This document shows, one piece after another, positions 32,355 to 40,960 of a stretch of DNA of 41,319 nucleotides; within the stretch, counting starts at the first letter, position 1, and each line of letters begins with the position of its first letter. The stretch is from Ruegeria sp. HKCCD8929. Lineage in GTDB: Bacteria; Pseudomonadota; Alphaproteobacteria; Rhodobacterales; Rhodobacteraceae. A program made the position numbers and the translations under genes. Below the pieces are notes generated by a model that was given only the letters and a program-made list of their open reading frames with translations, searched no databases and had not been told where the DNA came from. The DNA is taken from assembly GCF_013031405.1 (NCBI RefSeq), contig NZ_WPZY01000028.1, positions 1-41,319 of the forward strand, in the 5' to 3' direction.

Positions 32355-33422
32355 ATGGTACAGTCCATTCTTGCAACCTTACGAACAAACGGCCTCAAAG
32401 CTCTGGGTCTGGCCGGCCTGTTGTCGGTGTCGCTGCCGGTGATGTCGGCGGCAGAAGGCGAGATCAAGATAGGCTTCCTGCTCAAGACCATGCAGGAAGC
32501 GCGGTACCAGACGGATAAATCCCTGTTCACCGCACGAGCGGAATCCCTTGGCGCCGACGTGATCTTTGATAGCAGCGGCAACGATCCGTTGCGCCAGTTG
32601 CAGCAGGTCGAGGAAATGCTGGATCTCGGCGTCGATGTTCTGGTGCTGCAGCCGGTCAACACGGCAACGGCTGGCGCCCTGGTCAGTCTGGCCCATGAAC
32701 AGGGGATCAAGGTGGTCGGCTATGACTCGATGCTGCAGGACGGCCCGCTTGACGTCATGGTCATGCAAGACAGCTGGGCGGTGGGCCAGTTGCAGGCCGA
32801 AGCGATGGTCGACTGGCTCAAGAGCAACCGGGGTGAGGTGAAGGGTCGCGTGGCGCTGATCCGCGGTCAACCCGGCGATGCCAATGCCGCAGCGCTAAGC
32901 AGCGGCGCGTTGAAAGTGATCGCGGATCATCCCGGGCTGGAACTGGTTGCCGACCGCAGCCATGTGGACTGGTCGCCCGACATGGCCCGGGACACCGCCG
33001 AGAATCTGCTGGTCGAGTATGACAACGCGGTCGATGCGTTCATCTGCAACAACAGTGGTCTTGCCTTTGGTGTGCTTGCGGCACTCTCTGATGAGGAATT
33101 GGCATCGGCCGATCAGGTCTTTGTCGCCGGATCGGACGCGGATTTGAGGAATGTCCAACTGGTGGCCAGCGATGTGCAGGCTTTGGAGGTCTGGAAGCAG
33201 ATCAAGCCGCTGGCCTATGAGGCAGCCGATGTCGCCGTCAAGATTGCCCGCTCACCTGATGCCGAAATCAGCGACCTGATTGGCGAATACACCCTGATAG
33301 ACAACGGGTTCGCTGAAGTCCCAACCATCATCACTCCGGTTTTTGCTGTGTCAAAGGACACGATTGATGCCACAGTGATCGAAGGCGGGTTCTATACACG
33401 CGAACAGGTCTATCAGAACTGA
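32355..33422 (+). CDS. XylF-like periplasmic sugar-binding protein 2
   Basis: The 355-residue paralogue of the protein at 28344-29393 has a signal peptide (about 1-32, cleavage near MSAA-EGEI). Shared blocks include KIGFLLKTMQE, GYDSML, DGPLD, MVMQDSWAVG, NNSG and FVAGSDADL; by eye more than half of the residues are identical. Differences cluster in the second lobe (for example SHVDWSPDMA versus AHEGWSSEKA), a region that can shape ligand choice. The operon carries only one ATPase and one permease gene, so the two binding proteins probably share them. GAGAGGTG precedes the ATG. A weaker CCGG-type hairpin (33440-33462) follows the stop. Confidence 0.92.
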   Translation: MVQSILATLRTNGLKALGLAGLLSVSLPVMSAAEGEIKIGFLLKTMQEARYQTDKSLFTARAESLGADVIFDSSGNDPLRQLQQVEEMLDLGVDVLVLQPVNTATAGALVSLAHEQGIKVVGYDSMLQDGPLDVMVMQDSWAVGQLQAEAMVDWLKSNRGEVKGRVALIRGQPGDANAAALSSGALKVIADHPGLELVADRSHVDWSPDMARDTAENLLVEYDNAVDAFICNNSGLAFGVLAALSDEELASADQVFVAGSDADLRNVQLVASDVQALEVWKQIKPLAYEAADVAVKIARSPDAEISDLIGEYTLIDNGFAEVPTIITPVFAVSKDTIDATVIEGGFYTREQVYQN

Positions 33423-33503
33423 CGCCTTACCGAGGCTTGCCGGGCGGACCGTCGAACGCCGGTACCGGACAGTCCCGATCACGACCTCATGCAAGGGCAC
33501 CCC

Positions 33504-34487
33504 ATGTCGGACAAGATCAATGTTGCGGTTCTCGGCCCGATCCCGCGGGACAACATCACCAGCTACCAGGGCGAGAACTTTGAAAAGTTCGGTTGCGCTG
33601 TTTACACAGCGGTCTGCATGTCATCGTTGGCCGGGCCGGGATCGCAGATCAATGTCGTCAGTCATGTGCGCAAGTCGGACGTGCACAAGGTCCGCGACCT
33701 GTTGTCGGGGTTTCCGCATATGGATGTTTCCCATGTCACCGGCGGCGCCGACCAGGGCGCCGTGATCGACCTGGTCTATCTCGATCAGAACCGGCGCAAC
33801 GAAAGACAGACCGGCTTCATGAACCCGATCCTGCCCGAGGATATTGAGGATCTGATGGGTTGCGATGCCTTCGTCTTTGTCCCGATAACCGATTTCGAAG
33901 TTCCACTTGAGACCGTGCGGTACATCAAGGCCAACAGCGACGGGCTTATCGTGTTCGACGCGCATGGCCCCACAAACGGCTGTTCGGCACATGGGGAACG
34001 CTATCACAAGTTCTGGATTGACCGGGACCGGTGGCTGCCTCATATCGACCTGTTAAAAATGAATCTCGAAGAGGCCCAGTGCAGTTGGTTCAAGGGTGAA
34101 TACGGATCTGACGAACTGCAGGACATCAGCGAACTGACGATGGACCAACTGCCCAAATTCGCGCGGCACTGTCTGGAGCGCGGGGTCAAGGCGCTCTATG
34201 TCACGCTCGATCAGCACGGCTGTGCCGTCTACCATAGAGACGAAACCGGTCGGATGCGCGAGCACTTGGTCAAGCGGGTGCTGGTCGAGGATGTGGTCGA
34301 TACCACCGGCTGCGGCGACAGTTTCGCGGGCGGGCTGGCCTTTGGCTATCTCAAGACCCGCGATTTCGTCAAGGCCTGCCAGTTCGGCAACTGCGCAGGT
34401 GCACAGCGCTGCACCAGCAGCGAGCTGGACGTCTATGGATCACTGGAAGAAACAGAACGTCAGATCGCCGAGACCTACGGCGACTGA
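33504..34487 (+). CDS. PfkB/ribokinase-family carbohydrate kinase
   Basis: The product has 327 residues from ATG 33504 (AAGGG six bases before); an ATG at 33489 lacks a ribosome-binding site. The C-terminal signature is DTTGCGDSFAGGLAFG, with D272 the catalytic base; the usual GAGD anion-hole reads GCGD. The N-terminal GGxxxN-type substrate signature of ribokinase is not recognisable (the region reads FEKFGCAVYTAVCMSSLAGP), so the substrate is likely atypical. Between a binding-protein gene and a phosphorylase gene, it may phosphorylate the acceptor released by phosphorolysis. This role is inference. Confidence 0.85.
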   Translation: MSDKINVAVLGPIPRDNITSYQGENFEKFGCAVYTAVCMSSLAGPGSQINVVSHVRKSDVHKVRDLLSGFPHMDVSHVTGGADQGAVIDLVYLDQNRRNERQTGFMNPILPEDIEDLMGCDAFVFVPITDFEVPLETVRYIKANSDGLIVFDAHGPTNGCSAHGERYHKFWIDRDRWLPHIDLLKMNLEEAQCSWFKGEYGSDELQDISELTMDQLPKFARHCLERGVKALYVTLDQHGCAVYHRDETGRMREHLVKRVLVEDVVDTTGCGDSFAGGLAFGYLKTRDFVKACQFGNCAGAQRCTSSELDVYGSLEETERQIAETYGD

Positions 34488-34522
34488 GTGTTCCGCAACA
34501 TCACCCGAACGGAGCCCCTGAC

Positions 34523-36871
34523 ATGCATTTCATGCTGAGCAGCAGCGATTGGTTGATCGAAGAAACAAAGTTCGACCTTGATGAGGCAAACTTCAGAGAA
34601 ACCATCTTTACGGTCGGCAACGGCTATCAGGGCACCCGAGGGTCGCTGGAAGAGGGTCACAAGGGAGAATTGTCCGGAACCTATCTGGCGGGCGTCTATG
34701 ACCACCACGATTCAACGGTGATCGACCAGGTGAACGCCCCGACCTGGCTGCCGCTGCGGGTTCGTGTCGAGGGTGAGGCTCTGGATGTCCAGACCTGTAA
34801 GGTCATCGACCACCGACGCGTATTGGATTTGCAGACAGGGCTCTTGCATCGCGACACCCTGTTTGAGGACAGCAAAGGCCGCCATACCCGGATCGCCAGC
34901 GTACGGCTCGCCAGCTTTGCCGATCAGCATATCTGCGGCATTCGGCTGACGGTCACGCCGGTGAACCATAGCTCCACGATCACTGTCGAAAGCGCCTTGG
35001 ATGCACAGCGTTACAATCTGGATCGCCTGCCTGCCTATCAGGGCAAGCCAGAGTTTCATCCGGAGGTGAAATGGGAAAAATGGGCCAAGAGCAGGCACCT
35101 GATGGTGACACGTGCGGTGTCTTCCAACAATGGGACCTATATCGAGGCACTGACGCTGGATACCGGCATTTCGATCGGTATGGCCTCGACGCTGGACGGA
35201 CCGCCAGAAAGTGAGTTTCAGCGGGCGGAGCGAGACTACGAGCGGGTCTCGCAGACTGTTTCCATAAAAGCCGCCCAGGGCCAAAGCTATACGTTCGACA
35301 AACTGGTTGCGATCTATACTTCGCGCGATCTGAACGGCGCGGAACTTGCGGCAAAATGCGAAGCGTCTTTAGAATCCGCACAGGCCCGGGGGTTGTCCGC
35401 CTGCCTGAGCGACAGTGCCGCCGTCTGGCGCGCAAAATGGGATGCCTGTGACTGCATCGTGACCAGCGATGCCGAGGCGACCCGGGCAATGCGCTTCAAC
35501 ATCTACCACCTGCTAATCGCTGCAAACGAAAACGACCCGCGCGCCAATATCGGTGCCAAATCCATGTCTGGCGAGGGCTACAAAGGCCACATCTTTTGGG
35601 ACACCGAGATATTCCTTCTGCCATTCTACATCTTCACCCAGCCTGAGACCGCCAAGGCGCTGCTCAAATATCGTTACTACACGATGAGCGGCGCCATCGA
35701 AAACGCGAAGGTAAACGGGTTCAAAGGTGCGCAATACGCCTGGGAATCCGCCGATACCGGCGTTGAAACCACGCCGAAATGGACGGCGGATGGCGCCAAC
35801 CGGATCTGGACGGGCGAAGAAGAAATCCATGTCACGGCCTGCGTGGCCTTCGGTATCCTCAGCTATGTCGCGGCAACCAGTGATCGGGATTTTCTTCGCG
35901 ATTTCGGGGCAGAGGTTCTGTACCAAACCAGTCGGTTCTGGGTCAGCCGACTGGAGTGGAACGACGATCACGACCGGTACGAGCTCACGTGTGTGATCGG
36001 GCCAGACGAGTTCCACGAACATGTCGATAACAACACCTTCACCAATCGGATGGCCAAATGGCATCTGGAGCAGACCGCCCGGGTATTTGCCGATCTCAGC
36101 GCCGATGGTTCACGCGAACACGAAGAACTCATGAAACGGTTGGGGCTGACCGCGGCAGAAGTGCAGCGATGGATCGAGGTTGCGGGGAAGATTTACATCC
36201 CCTTCGATCCTTCGCGGAACCTGATCGAGCAGTTCGAAGGCTATTTCCAACTTGAGGATATCCCCATCACCGAATGGGACGAGAACCACATGCCGGTCTA
36301 CCCGGAAGGGCATGACCATTTCTCGCTGAACGACTCGATGCTGCTTAAGCAGCCCGACGTGATCATGCTGAATTACCTGCTGCCTGACGAGTTTTCGGAC
36401 GAGATCAAAGCGGCCAATTATGCGTTCTATGAAAAGCGCACGATGCACAAATCGTCGCTCAGCCCGGCAATTCATTCGATCATGGGGATCGAGGTCGGAG
36501 ACATTTCATCGGCGCACCGCTATTTCGAACGCTCTGCCTCTGTCGACCTAGTCAACAACCAGGGCAATACCCAGGACGGCATGCACATCGCGTCCGCTGG
36601 GGGAACCTGGCAGTCGCTGGTCTGTGGATTTGGCGGGTTTCGCGTCAAACACGGCAAGATGACCTTCAAGCCCTGGTTGCCCGAGCAATGGACCGACATC
36701 CGGTTTTCCCTGAAATGGCGGGGCAATGACGTGGCGATCGTGGTCGCTCATGACGAATGCCGGTTCTTGCTGACAGCACCCGCGGGCACACAGGAGGGCA
36801 TCGAGTTTCTGGGCCGCCCGGTTACACTGCTTGCCGGAGAGGAGGTGGTGTTCGCCACCGCTCCTGCCTGA
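34523..36871 (+). CDS. Glycoside hydrolase family 65 disaccharide phosphorylase (kojibiose/trehalose/maltose phosphorylase type)
   Basis: The 782-residue protein has the full GH65 length. It has an N-terminal beta-sandwich (about 1-270, beginning DWLIEETKFDLDEANFRET and FTVGNGYQGTRGSLEEG), a linker and an (alpha/alpha)6 barrel (about 310-690) with GHIFWDTEIFLLPFY. The general acid is E496 in GPDEFHEHVDNN, and KSSLSPAIHSIMG belongs to the phosphate-binding area. A C-terminal beta domain follows. Known members split alpha-glucosides with phosphate to beta-glucose-1-phosphate plus an acceptor, in the cytoplasm. The nearby beta-phosphoglucomutase fits that product. The acceptor (glucose, glycerol, rhamnose or other) cannot be read. 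No signal peptide is present. Confidence 0.93.
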   Translation: MHFMLSSSDWLIEETKFDLDEANFRETIFTVGNGYQGTRGSLEEGHKGELSGTYLAGVYDHHDSTVIDQVNAPTWLPLRVRVEGEALDVQTCKVIDHRRVLDLQTGLLHRDTLFEDSKGRHTRIASVRLASFADQHICGIRLTVTPVNHSSTITVESALDAQRYNLDRLPAYQGKPEFHPEVKWEKWAKSRHLMVTRAVSSNNGTYIEALTLDTGISIGMASTLDGPPESEFQRAERDYERVSQTVSIKAAQGQSYTFDKLVAIYTSRDLNGAELAAKCEASLESAQARGLSACLSDSAAVWRAKWDACDCIVTSDAEATRAMRFNIYHLLIAANENDPRANIGAKSMSGEGYKGHIFWDTEIFLLPFYIFTQPETAKALLKYRYYTMSGAIENAKVNGFKGAQYAWESADTGVETTPKWTADGANRIWTGEEEIHVTACVAFGILSYVAATSDRDFLRDFGAEVLYQTSRFWVSRLEWNDDHDRYELTCVIGPDEFHEHVDNNTFTNRMAKWHLEQTARVFADLSADGSREHEELMKRLGLTAAEVQRWIEVAGKIYIPFDPSRNLIEQFEGYFQLEDIPITEWDENHMPVYPEGHDHFSLNDSMLLKQPDVIMLNYLLPDEFSDEIKAANYAFYEKRTMHKSSLSPAIHSIMGIEVGDISSAHRYFERSASVDLVNNQGNTQDGMHIASAGGTWQSLVCGFGGFRVKHGKMTFKPWLPEQWTDIRFSLKWRGNDVAIVVAHDECRFLLTAPAGTQEGIEFLGRPVTLLAGEEVVFATAPA

Positions 36872-36930
36872 CCGGCACTGTTCTTCCGGGGGCTGGAAGG
36901 CGCGGACTCCGGGAGGGAACAGAGCACGGG

Positions 36931-38088
36931 TTACGCCGCCAGCCGCTCTGAAACACGCTGATGCAACCGTTCGGCAGCGGTGTGATCAATGATCAACTCG
37001 TTCACCAGCCCCCGGCAGATCAGCTCAAAGACGGTATCGCCACGCTCTTTCTGAATGGCGACGACGACAACCCCGCTCTGGTTCGGGTCGGAAAATGCGC
37101 GGTCGGCAATCGCCCGGACATGCTCCGTCTTGATGCCGGTCCAAAGCCCGTTCAGATCGTCGATCAGGGTTTTCCTTGACTTTGACAACCCGGTTTTTGG
37201 GATCAGAATCCCGCCAAGATCGCCGACGACCAATTGCCTGAGGTCATCCGCCCTCATACCGCCGGCCTGAACCAGTTCCTCGAAGCTACCCAGCACCGGC
37301 GTATTCGAAGAACCAACGCTGGAGATCAGCATGTCCATCTTTCCGATCAGTGCATCGGGTCCGGAAAACACCCGGTGGTAGCCTGGCGTGTCCGAGATGT
37401 ACTGCCAGATCGAACGGCACATGTTCTCGTCATAATGCCGTGGCACATAGGCCGGAAACCCGGTCAGCTGCGGGTTTTCTTCCGGGGCCTCGTTGAACAA
37501 CTCATCGAAAGTCCCAGCCAGCCGGCTCGCAGAATACCCGTGCTGGGCCAGCGAGACCAGTTCGGCACACACAGCCGCAAACACGGTTTTTCGGGATTTG
37601 TTGATCGGCTGCCGTGAGGCCGCGATCCCCTCTGCCAGGGACTTGATTGTCCGCCCCCAGGCAACGCCTACAACAGTAGATTTTTCAATCAACTCGATCA
37701 GACGCCCCGAGGCGGTCCGCCCGAACCGGGTACGGCGCTGCGCCAGGGCCGCCTCGGTATTGCCCGGACCGCTTTCGAACACACCCAGCCTCGGCATACC
37801 AATGCCTTCACGACCGCAGAACTTGCTCAGATCAGCGTTCAGCCCCGAGGGCGCCAGAAATTCATCCATCTGGCGGATCCACTCGTCCGAGAATTGCTCT
37901 TTGACGAAGCGCTGCTCGATCACCAGATAGTTCTGCCGCTCGGCATGTTTCAGCAGCCGTGACACATGTGGCTGGGAGAGCCCGCCAAGGATCTTGCCAA
38001 TCTCCGTCTGCGACATATTGTGGGTCGCCCTCATATACGCCGCGCATTGGGCGCGTTCTTCAAACGGCAGTTTTTTGACATCCATCAT
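36931..38088 (-). CDS. SorC/DeoR-type sugar-responsive transcriptional regulator
   Basis: The 385-residue protein has an N-terminal helix-turn-helix (about 8-60; AAYMRATHNMSQTEIGKILG then LSQPHVSRLLKHA). A SorC-type sugar-phosphate-binding domain follows (about 110-375; VVGVAWGRTIKSLAEG, LISSVGSSN, VVGDLGGILIP, and a C-terminal GLVNELIIDHTAAERL). Ligands of the family are sugar phosphates or free sugars. It is divergent from the beta-phosphoglucomutase gene and convergent with the phosphorylase gene, so it is almost certainly the regulator of this cluster. A linker of about 60 residues between the domains is longer than usual. Confidence 0.88.
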   Translation of the reverse strand: MMDVKKLPFEERAQCAAYMRATHNMSQTEIGKILGGLSQPHVSRLLKHAERQNYLVIEQRFVKEQFSDEWIRQMDEFLAPSGLNADLSKFCGREGIGMPRLGVFESGPGNTEAALAQRRTRFGRTASGRLIELIEKSTVVGVAWGRTIKSLAEGIAASRQPINKSRKTVFAAVCAELVSLAQHGYSASRLAGTFDELFNEAPEENPQLTGFPAYVPRHYDENMCRSIWQYISDTPGYHRVFSGPDALIGKMDMLISSVGSSNTPVLGSFEELVQAGGMRADDLRQLVVGDLGGILIPKTGLSKSRKTLIDDLNGLWTGIKTEHVRAIADRAFSDPNQSGVVVVAIQKERGDTVFELICRGLVNELIIDHTAAERLHQRVSERLAA

Positions 38089-38228
38089 GCGCCCTCACAT
38101 TGGCCGATGGCACAATAGCGTTAGGAAGAATATTTATGCCAGATATACATTCACATGCCAACTGATTGCAGAAATATCCGCGCGTGTTACGTGTTTTTGA
38201 ACAATCACTTAGCCTCTGGAGATCCGTG
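38089..38228. promoter_or_regulatory. Divergent promoter region of the SorC-type and beta-phosphoglucomutase genes
   Basis: The 140-bp AT-rich gap contains ATATACATTCAC (38143-38154), related to sequence before the xylF-like operon (28169-28187). It also contains two direct repeats ATGCCA (38136-38141 and 38155-38160, 19 bp apart). These are candidate regulator sites. CTGGAGATCCGTG is the ribosome-binding site of the plus-strand gene. Confidence 0.4.
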
Positions 38229-38891
38229 ATGGCGATCAAAGGACTGATCTTCGACCTCGATGGTGTGTTGGTCGACACCGTGCCGGCGCATTTTGCCGCT
38301 TGGAAACGCATGTTCGAAGAACACGGCTATACCTTCGGGAAAACAGAATACCGCAAGCTCGTCGATGGCCGCCCCCGCTATGATGGCGCGCGCGCGGTGA
38401 TGACCCGGCATTCCGACAGCGACATTAAAACCGCTGCCGACAAAAAGAACGACTACTATGTCGAAATGATCGAGCGGGGCGAGTTTCAGGTCTTTGAGGC
38501 TGCGGTCAACCTGGTTCGCGAGTGTCAGTCGCAGGGGCTTGGCCTGGCCGCAGCCTCAAGCAGTGCGAACGTGCGCTCCGTACTCGAAAAGGCCGGGCTG
38601 CTGGATGCATTCCCGGTTGTCATCGGAGGAGACGACGTGGCGAACGGAAAACCCGACCCGGACATCTTCCTTGCCGCAGCCGAAGGCCTTGGTCTTGCGG
38701 TTGAGGAATGCGTCGTGATCGAGGATTCCTCATCCGGGGTACAGGCGGCCAAGAATGGCGGATTCTATTGCATCGGCCTTCTGCACGAGGATCACGACGC
38801 GCTGCCCGGCGCCGACCGTGTCATTTCATCTCTGGCCGAGATCGACATCAATCCAATTGAGACCGCGAGCGATAGGCTGCGGATGATCTAA
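38229..38891 (+). CDS. pgmB: Beta-phosphoglucomutase
   Basis: The product has 220 residues from ATG 38229 (GGAG eight bases before); a start at 38166 would add residues absent from the family. It is a HAD-superfamily mutase converting beta-glucose-1-phosphate to glucose-6-phosphate. The nucleophile D9 and acid/base D11 are in IFDLDGVLVDTVPAHF. The cap-domain substrate region reads VDGRPRYDGARAV. Other motifs are the phosphate-binding serine in AAASSSANV, the lysine in NGKPDPDIFL and the metal site IEDSSSGVQAA. Acid D11 separates it from plain phosphatases. It is linked to a GH65 phosphorylase, its natural partner. Confidence 0.9.
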   Translation: MAIKGLIFDLDGVLVDTVPAHFAAWKRMFEEHGYTFGKTEYRKLVDGRPRYDGARAVMTRHSDSDIKTAADKKNDYYVEMIERGEFQVFEAAVNLVRECQSQGLGLAAASSSANVRSVLEKAGLLDAFPVVIGGDDVANGKPDPDIFLAAAEGLGLAVEECVVIEDSSSGVQAAKNGGFYCIGLLHEDHDALPGADRVISSLAEIDINPIETASDRLRMI

Positions 38892-39720
38892 GGGAACTGA
38901 AAGAGCACTGTTTACCCATTCTTCCCGTCGGAGCTCTCTCTGAGGCCATTTTGTTGAAAAAGTTGCATCGGCCTATTGGTAAATAGTTGGGCTAACGACC
39001 GTTTTACCTTGCAGCGCGTTTCAGTCGCACTGAAATACGCAAACTGCTATTTCCCGCAGCTCGTGTAGGTGTAGCGAAGTGACGCTTCGTTCTTGCATTT
39101 TGGTAGTGGAAGACAGCTGCGTCAAATGGCGGGTTACTAAACCCCGCAACGCTGCTGACAGCGCAAAGCCGATACGCTAGCCGAAACCATGATCTGATCG
39201 GTTTTTTCAGCCGCGCTCAACACGGGCGTTTCCCGTGACCCTTGAACTTCGTGTATGAAAGGAAGACACATCAAACACACCGATCTTCCATCCGTCCAAG
39301 GCAGACGGTTCGATGTCGAAACGCCCAATACAATGCGAGCGGTTTGATGCAGCAGGCGGATCGAGGGCCAACCGGTCTCAACCAAACTCAGAGCTGCATT
39401 GAGAAACGGGAACGGATTCTTCATGTGAACGGCCACTTGCAGAAAGTGGCGCTTATTTGATACCGGCTGCAGCAAGGTCCGCTTTTAAGCATTCCGGTTC
39501 GTTTCTTCGCCGTTGCAGCGAACGACCACTTCCCGCCGATTCTGTTGAAAAACAGTGTGTTACGGACGCAAAAAGTGATCTGATGCATGCAGCGCGTGTA
39601 CCTTTCAGATCTTCCAGTGCGATCTGCGCCAGTTTTTCAGCGCCAAGCTCTTTTCAGTTTGTTGATGGAAATGACGGGTTTTCGGGCCATAGTGAAGCTC
39701 TTGAAATCAGGGACTCAGAT
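38892..39720. other. 829-bp decayed or non-coding stretch
   Basis: No gene is supported. The minus-strand frame 39137-39475 (112 codons) has no ribosome-binding site and no family character. A 10-bp hairpin with a 2-nt bulge lies at 39016-39040 (GCGTTTCAGT, loop CGC, ACTGAAA then TACGC). The tract TTTTGTTGAAAAA at 38949-38961 recurs as TTCTGTTGAAAAA at 39540-39552. The second copy begins a stretch (to about 39720) with the look of an insertion-sequence end relic that I cannot name. A degenerate GC tract lies at 39470-39540. Confidence 0.45.
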
Positions 39721-40263
39721 TTATTGCCAGGATACATCACTGTTCGGTAAATCATCCCTGTGCAGAACCATCACCGCATTTGGTCTACTGGACGGCAAAT
39801 AGTCAACTGCATCCCAGTCCCAAAGAACGAGGTTTATGTCATCAGGCGTGGCACCCGATGCGAAACTGTTCACCAGGACACCGGCGTAGCTTTCGCCTTT
39901 CAGCCTTTCTGCAACAACGTGGGTTGATGGAACCAGTCCCTGGTGCATCTCGGATTCCCAGTTGTCATTGGCGATGTCTTCCCAAGTGATACCCAATGCC
40001 AGTCTGGTTTCCCGGCTGGTCAGATCAACGATATGATGGCAATCAACCGCCAGAAAATAAAAGGTATAGGGTTCTTGATTCAGGCTGAAACGCACCTCAC
40101 GCGCGGCTGATTCATGAGAAAGCGACGTATAGAGCGCGGGCTCCCCGATCGGGTTGAACCGCCCACCCCGTCGCGCAGCCCCCTCCCCCGATGTTGGCAG
40201 ATACGACCAGCGCGGTTTGGCGGCACGGATGACGGTACGCTGCACCCTGATGGCATGCTTCAA
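39721..40263 (-). CDS. RES-domain toxin (NAD+-degrading type)
   Basis: The 180-residue protein of the RES family carries the conserved arginines and tyrosine region RRGGRFNPIGEPALYTS and the acidic SHESAAREV. Known RES toxins (such as MbcT) deplete NAD+ in the cytoplasm. Its ATG overlaps the stop of the antitoxin gene by four bases, so it is coupled to it, antitoxin first as is usual for this group. Confidence 0.9.
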   Translation of the reverse strand: MKHAIRVQRTVIRAAKPRWSYLPTSGEGAARRGGRFNPIGEPALYTSLSHESAAREVRFSLNQEPYTFYFLAVDCHHIVDLTSRETRLALGITWEDIANDNWESEMHQGLVPSTHVVAERLKGESYAGVLVNSFASGATPDDINLVLWDWDAVDYLPSSRPNAVMVLHRDDLPNSDVSWQ

Positions 40264-40610
40264 GCGTAACCGCCTTCTAGACGCCGCAGAATATGGGACT
40301 TCAACGCTGCGTTTTCTCCATCCTTTACGATTTCCTCGGGCGTGCGTCCGCCAAATCCCACAATGGGTTCAGACCGATACCAGGCATAGGCCATGAGCGA
40401 GCTTCCAACAGCCGGTGCAACGGCATTCAGAATCTCGACAAGATGACGCAAGGATGTCTGGACTGATACGGAAGCCACACGCTGCCGCCGAGACAAGGAT
40501 TCCGGGGCAATGCCCAAAGTCTCACCGATCTCGCGCTTGGTGGTTTTCAGATGCCGGGCCAGACGATCCGGTGAGATCATCCGGTTTTCTACAAGATCAC
40601 GTAATTCCAT
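40260..40610 (-). CDS. Xre/MbcA/ParS-type antitoxin (toxin-binding domain)
   Basis: The product has 116 residues from ATG 40610, eight bases after AGGAG; an ATG at 40703 would add a poor N-terminus and is rejected. The N-terminal part (about 10-60) is a helix-turn-helix-like region, LARHLKTTKREIGETLGIAP. The C-terminal part is the DUF2384-type toxin-binding segment, WYRSEPIVGFGGRTPEEIV through RRLEGGYA. It neutralises the RES toxin and likely represses the operon. A possible promoter on the minus strand has TTGTCA followed by an AT-rich TATTGT box in 40620-40650. Confidence 0.9.
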   Translation of the reverse strand: MELRDLVENRMISPDRLARHLKTTKREIGETLGIAPESLSRRQRVASVSVQTSLRHLVEILNAVAPAVGSSLMAYAWYRSEPIVGFGGRTPEEIVKDGENAALKSHILRRLEGGYA

Positions 40611-40708
40611 ATCGATCACTCCTGTTGCCACAATATATGGACCAAATTCTTGACAATCAAGGCGGTTCGATCCATTGCGCCATGTTACGTGTAGAAAACT
40701 CAAGCTAC

Positions 40709-40960
40709 CTACCGGCTAAATCCTCCATAGAGGCGGCGGTCAAGATATAACTCCCCTGCCCTCGTATTCCCAATCGTTCCTCGGAGATAAGCCAATGCCG
40801 AGGCTTCCGGTGTCGCCTTCGAGCAACTGGCCACATTCCGGCGCACCGCGTCATAATTGCCATCGTAACTGCGGTTTCGCAGCTCTTCGCAAATCCGAAG
40901 CAGACGATGGAAAAGTGTCCTGTACAGCACGCTAAGTATTCTTGAGATTTTCCAACCCAC
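40709..40960 (-). CDS. Small hypothetical protein
   Basis: The 83-codon frame starts at a GTG, overlaps the end of the upstream gene by 29 bp and ends about 100 bp before the antitoxin start. The product is basic (LYRTLFHRLLRICEELRNRS) with no recognised domain. The lack of a clear ribosome-binding site makes it uncertain. It could be translated by coupling or could be non-coding. Confidence 0.35.
   Translation of the reverse strand: MGWKISRILSVLYRTLFHRLLRICEELRNRSYDGNYDAVRRNVASCSKATPEASALAYLRGTIGNTRAGELYLDRRLYGGFSR

Noticed and set aside
31670..32710. 346-codon open frame on the minus strand
   Set aside because: It lies fully antisense to the xylH-like and second xylF-like genes, has no ribosome-binding site and reads as low-complexity Arg/His/Asp-rich protein, as expected for a GC-rich shadow frame.
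39137..39475. 112-codon frame on the minus strand
   Set aside because: No ribosome-binding site, no domain and a composition unlike neighbouring genes; kept only as part of the non-coding stretch.
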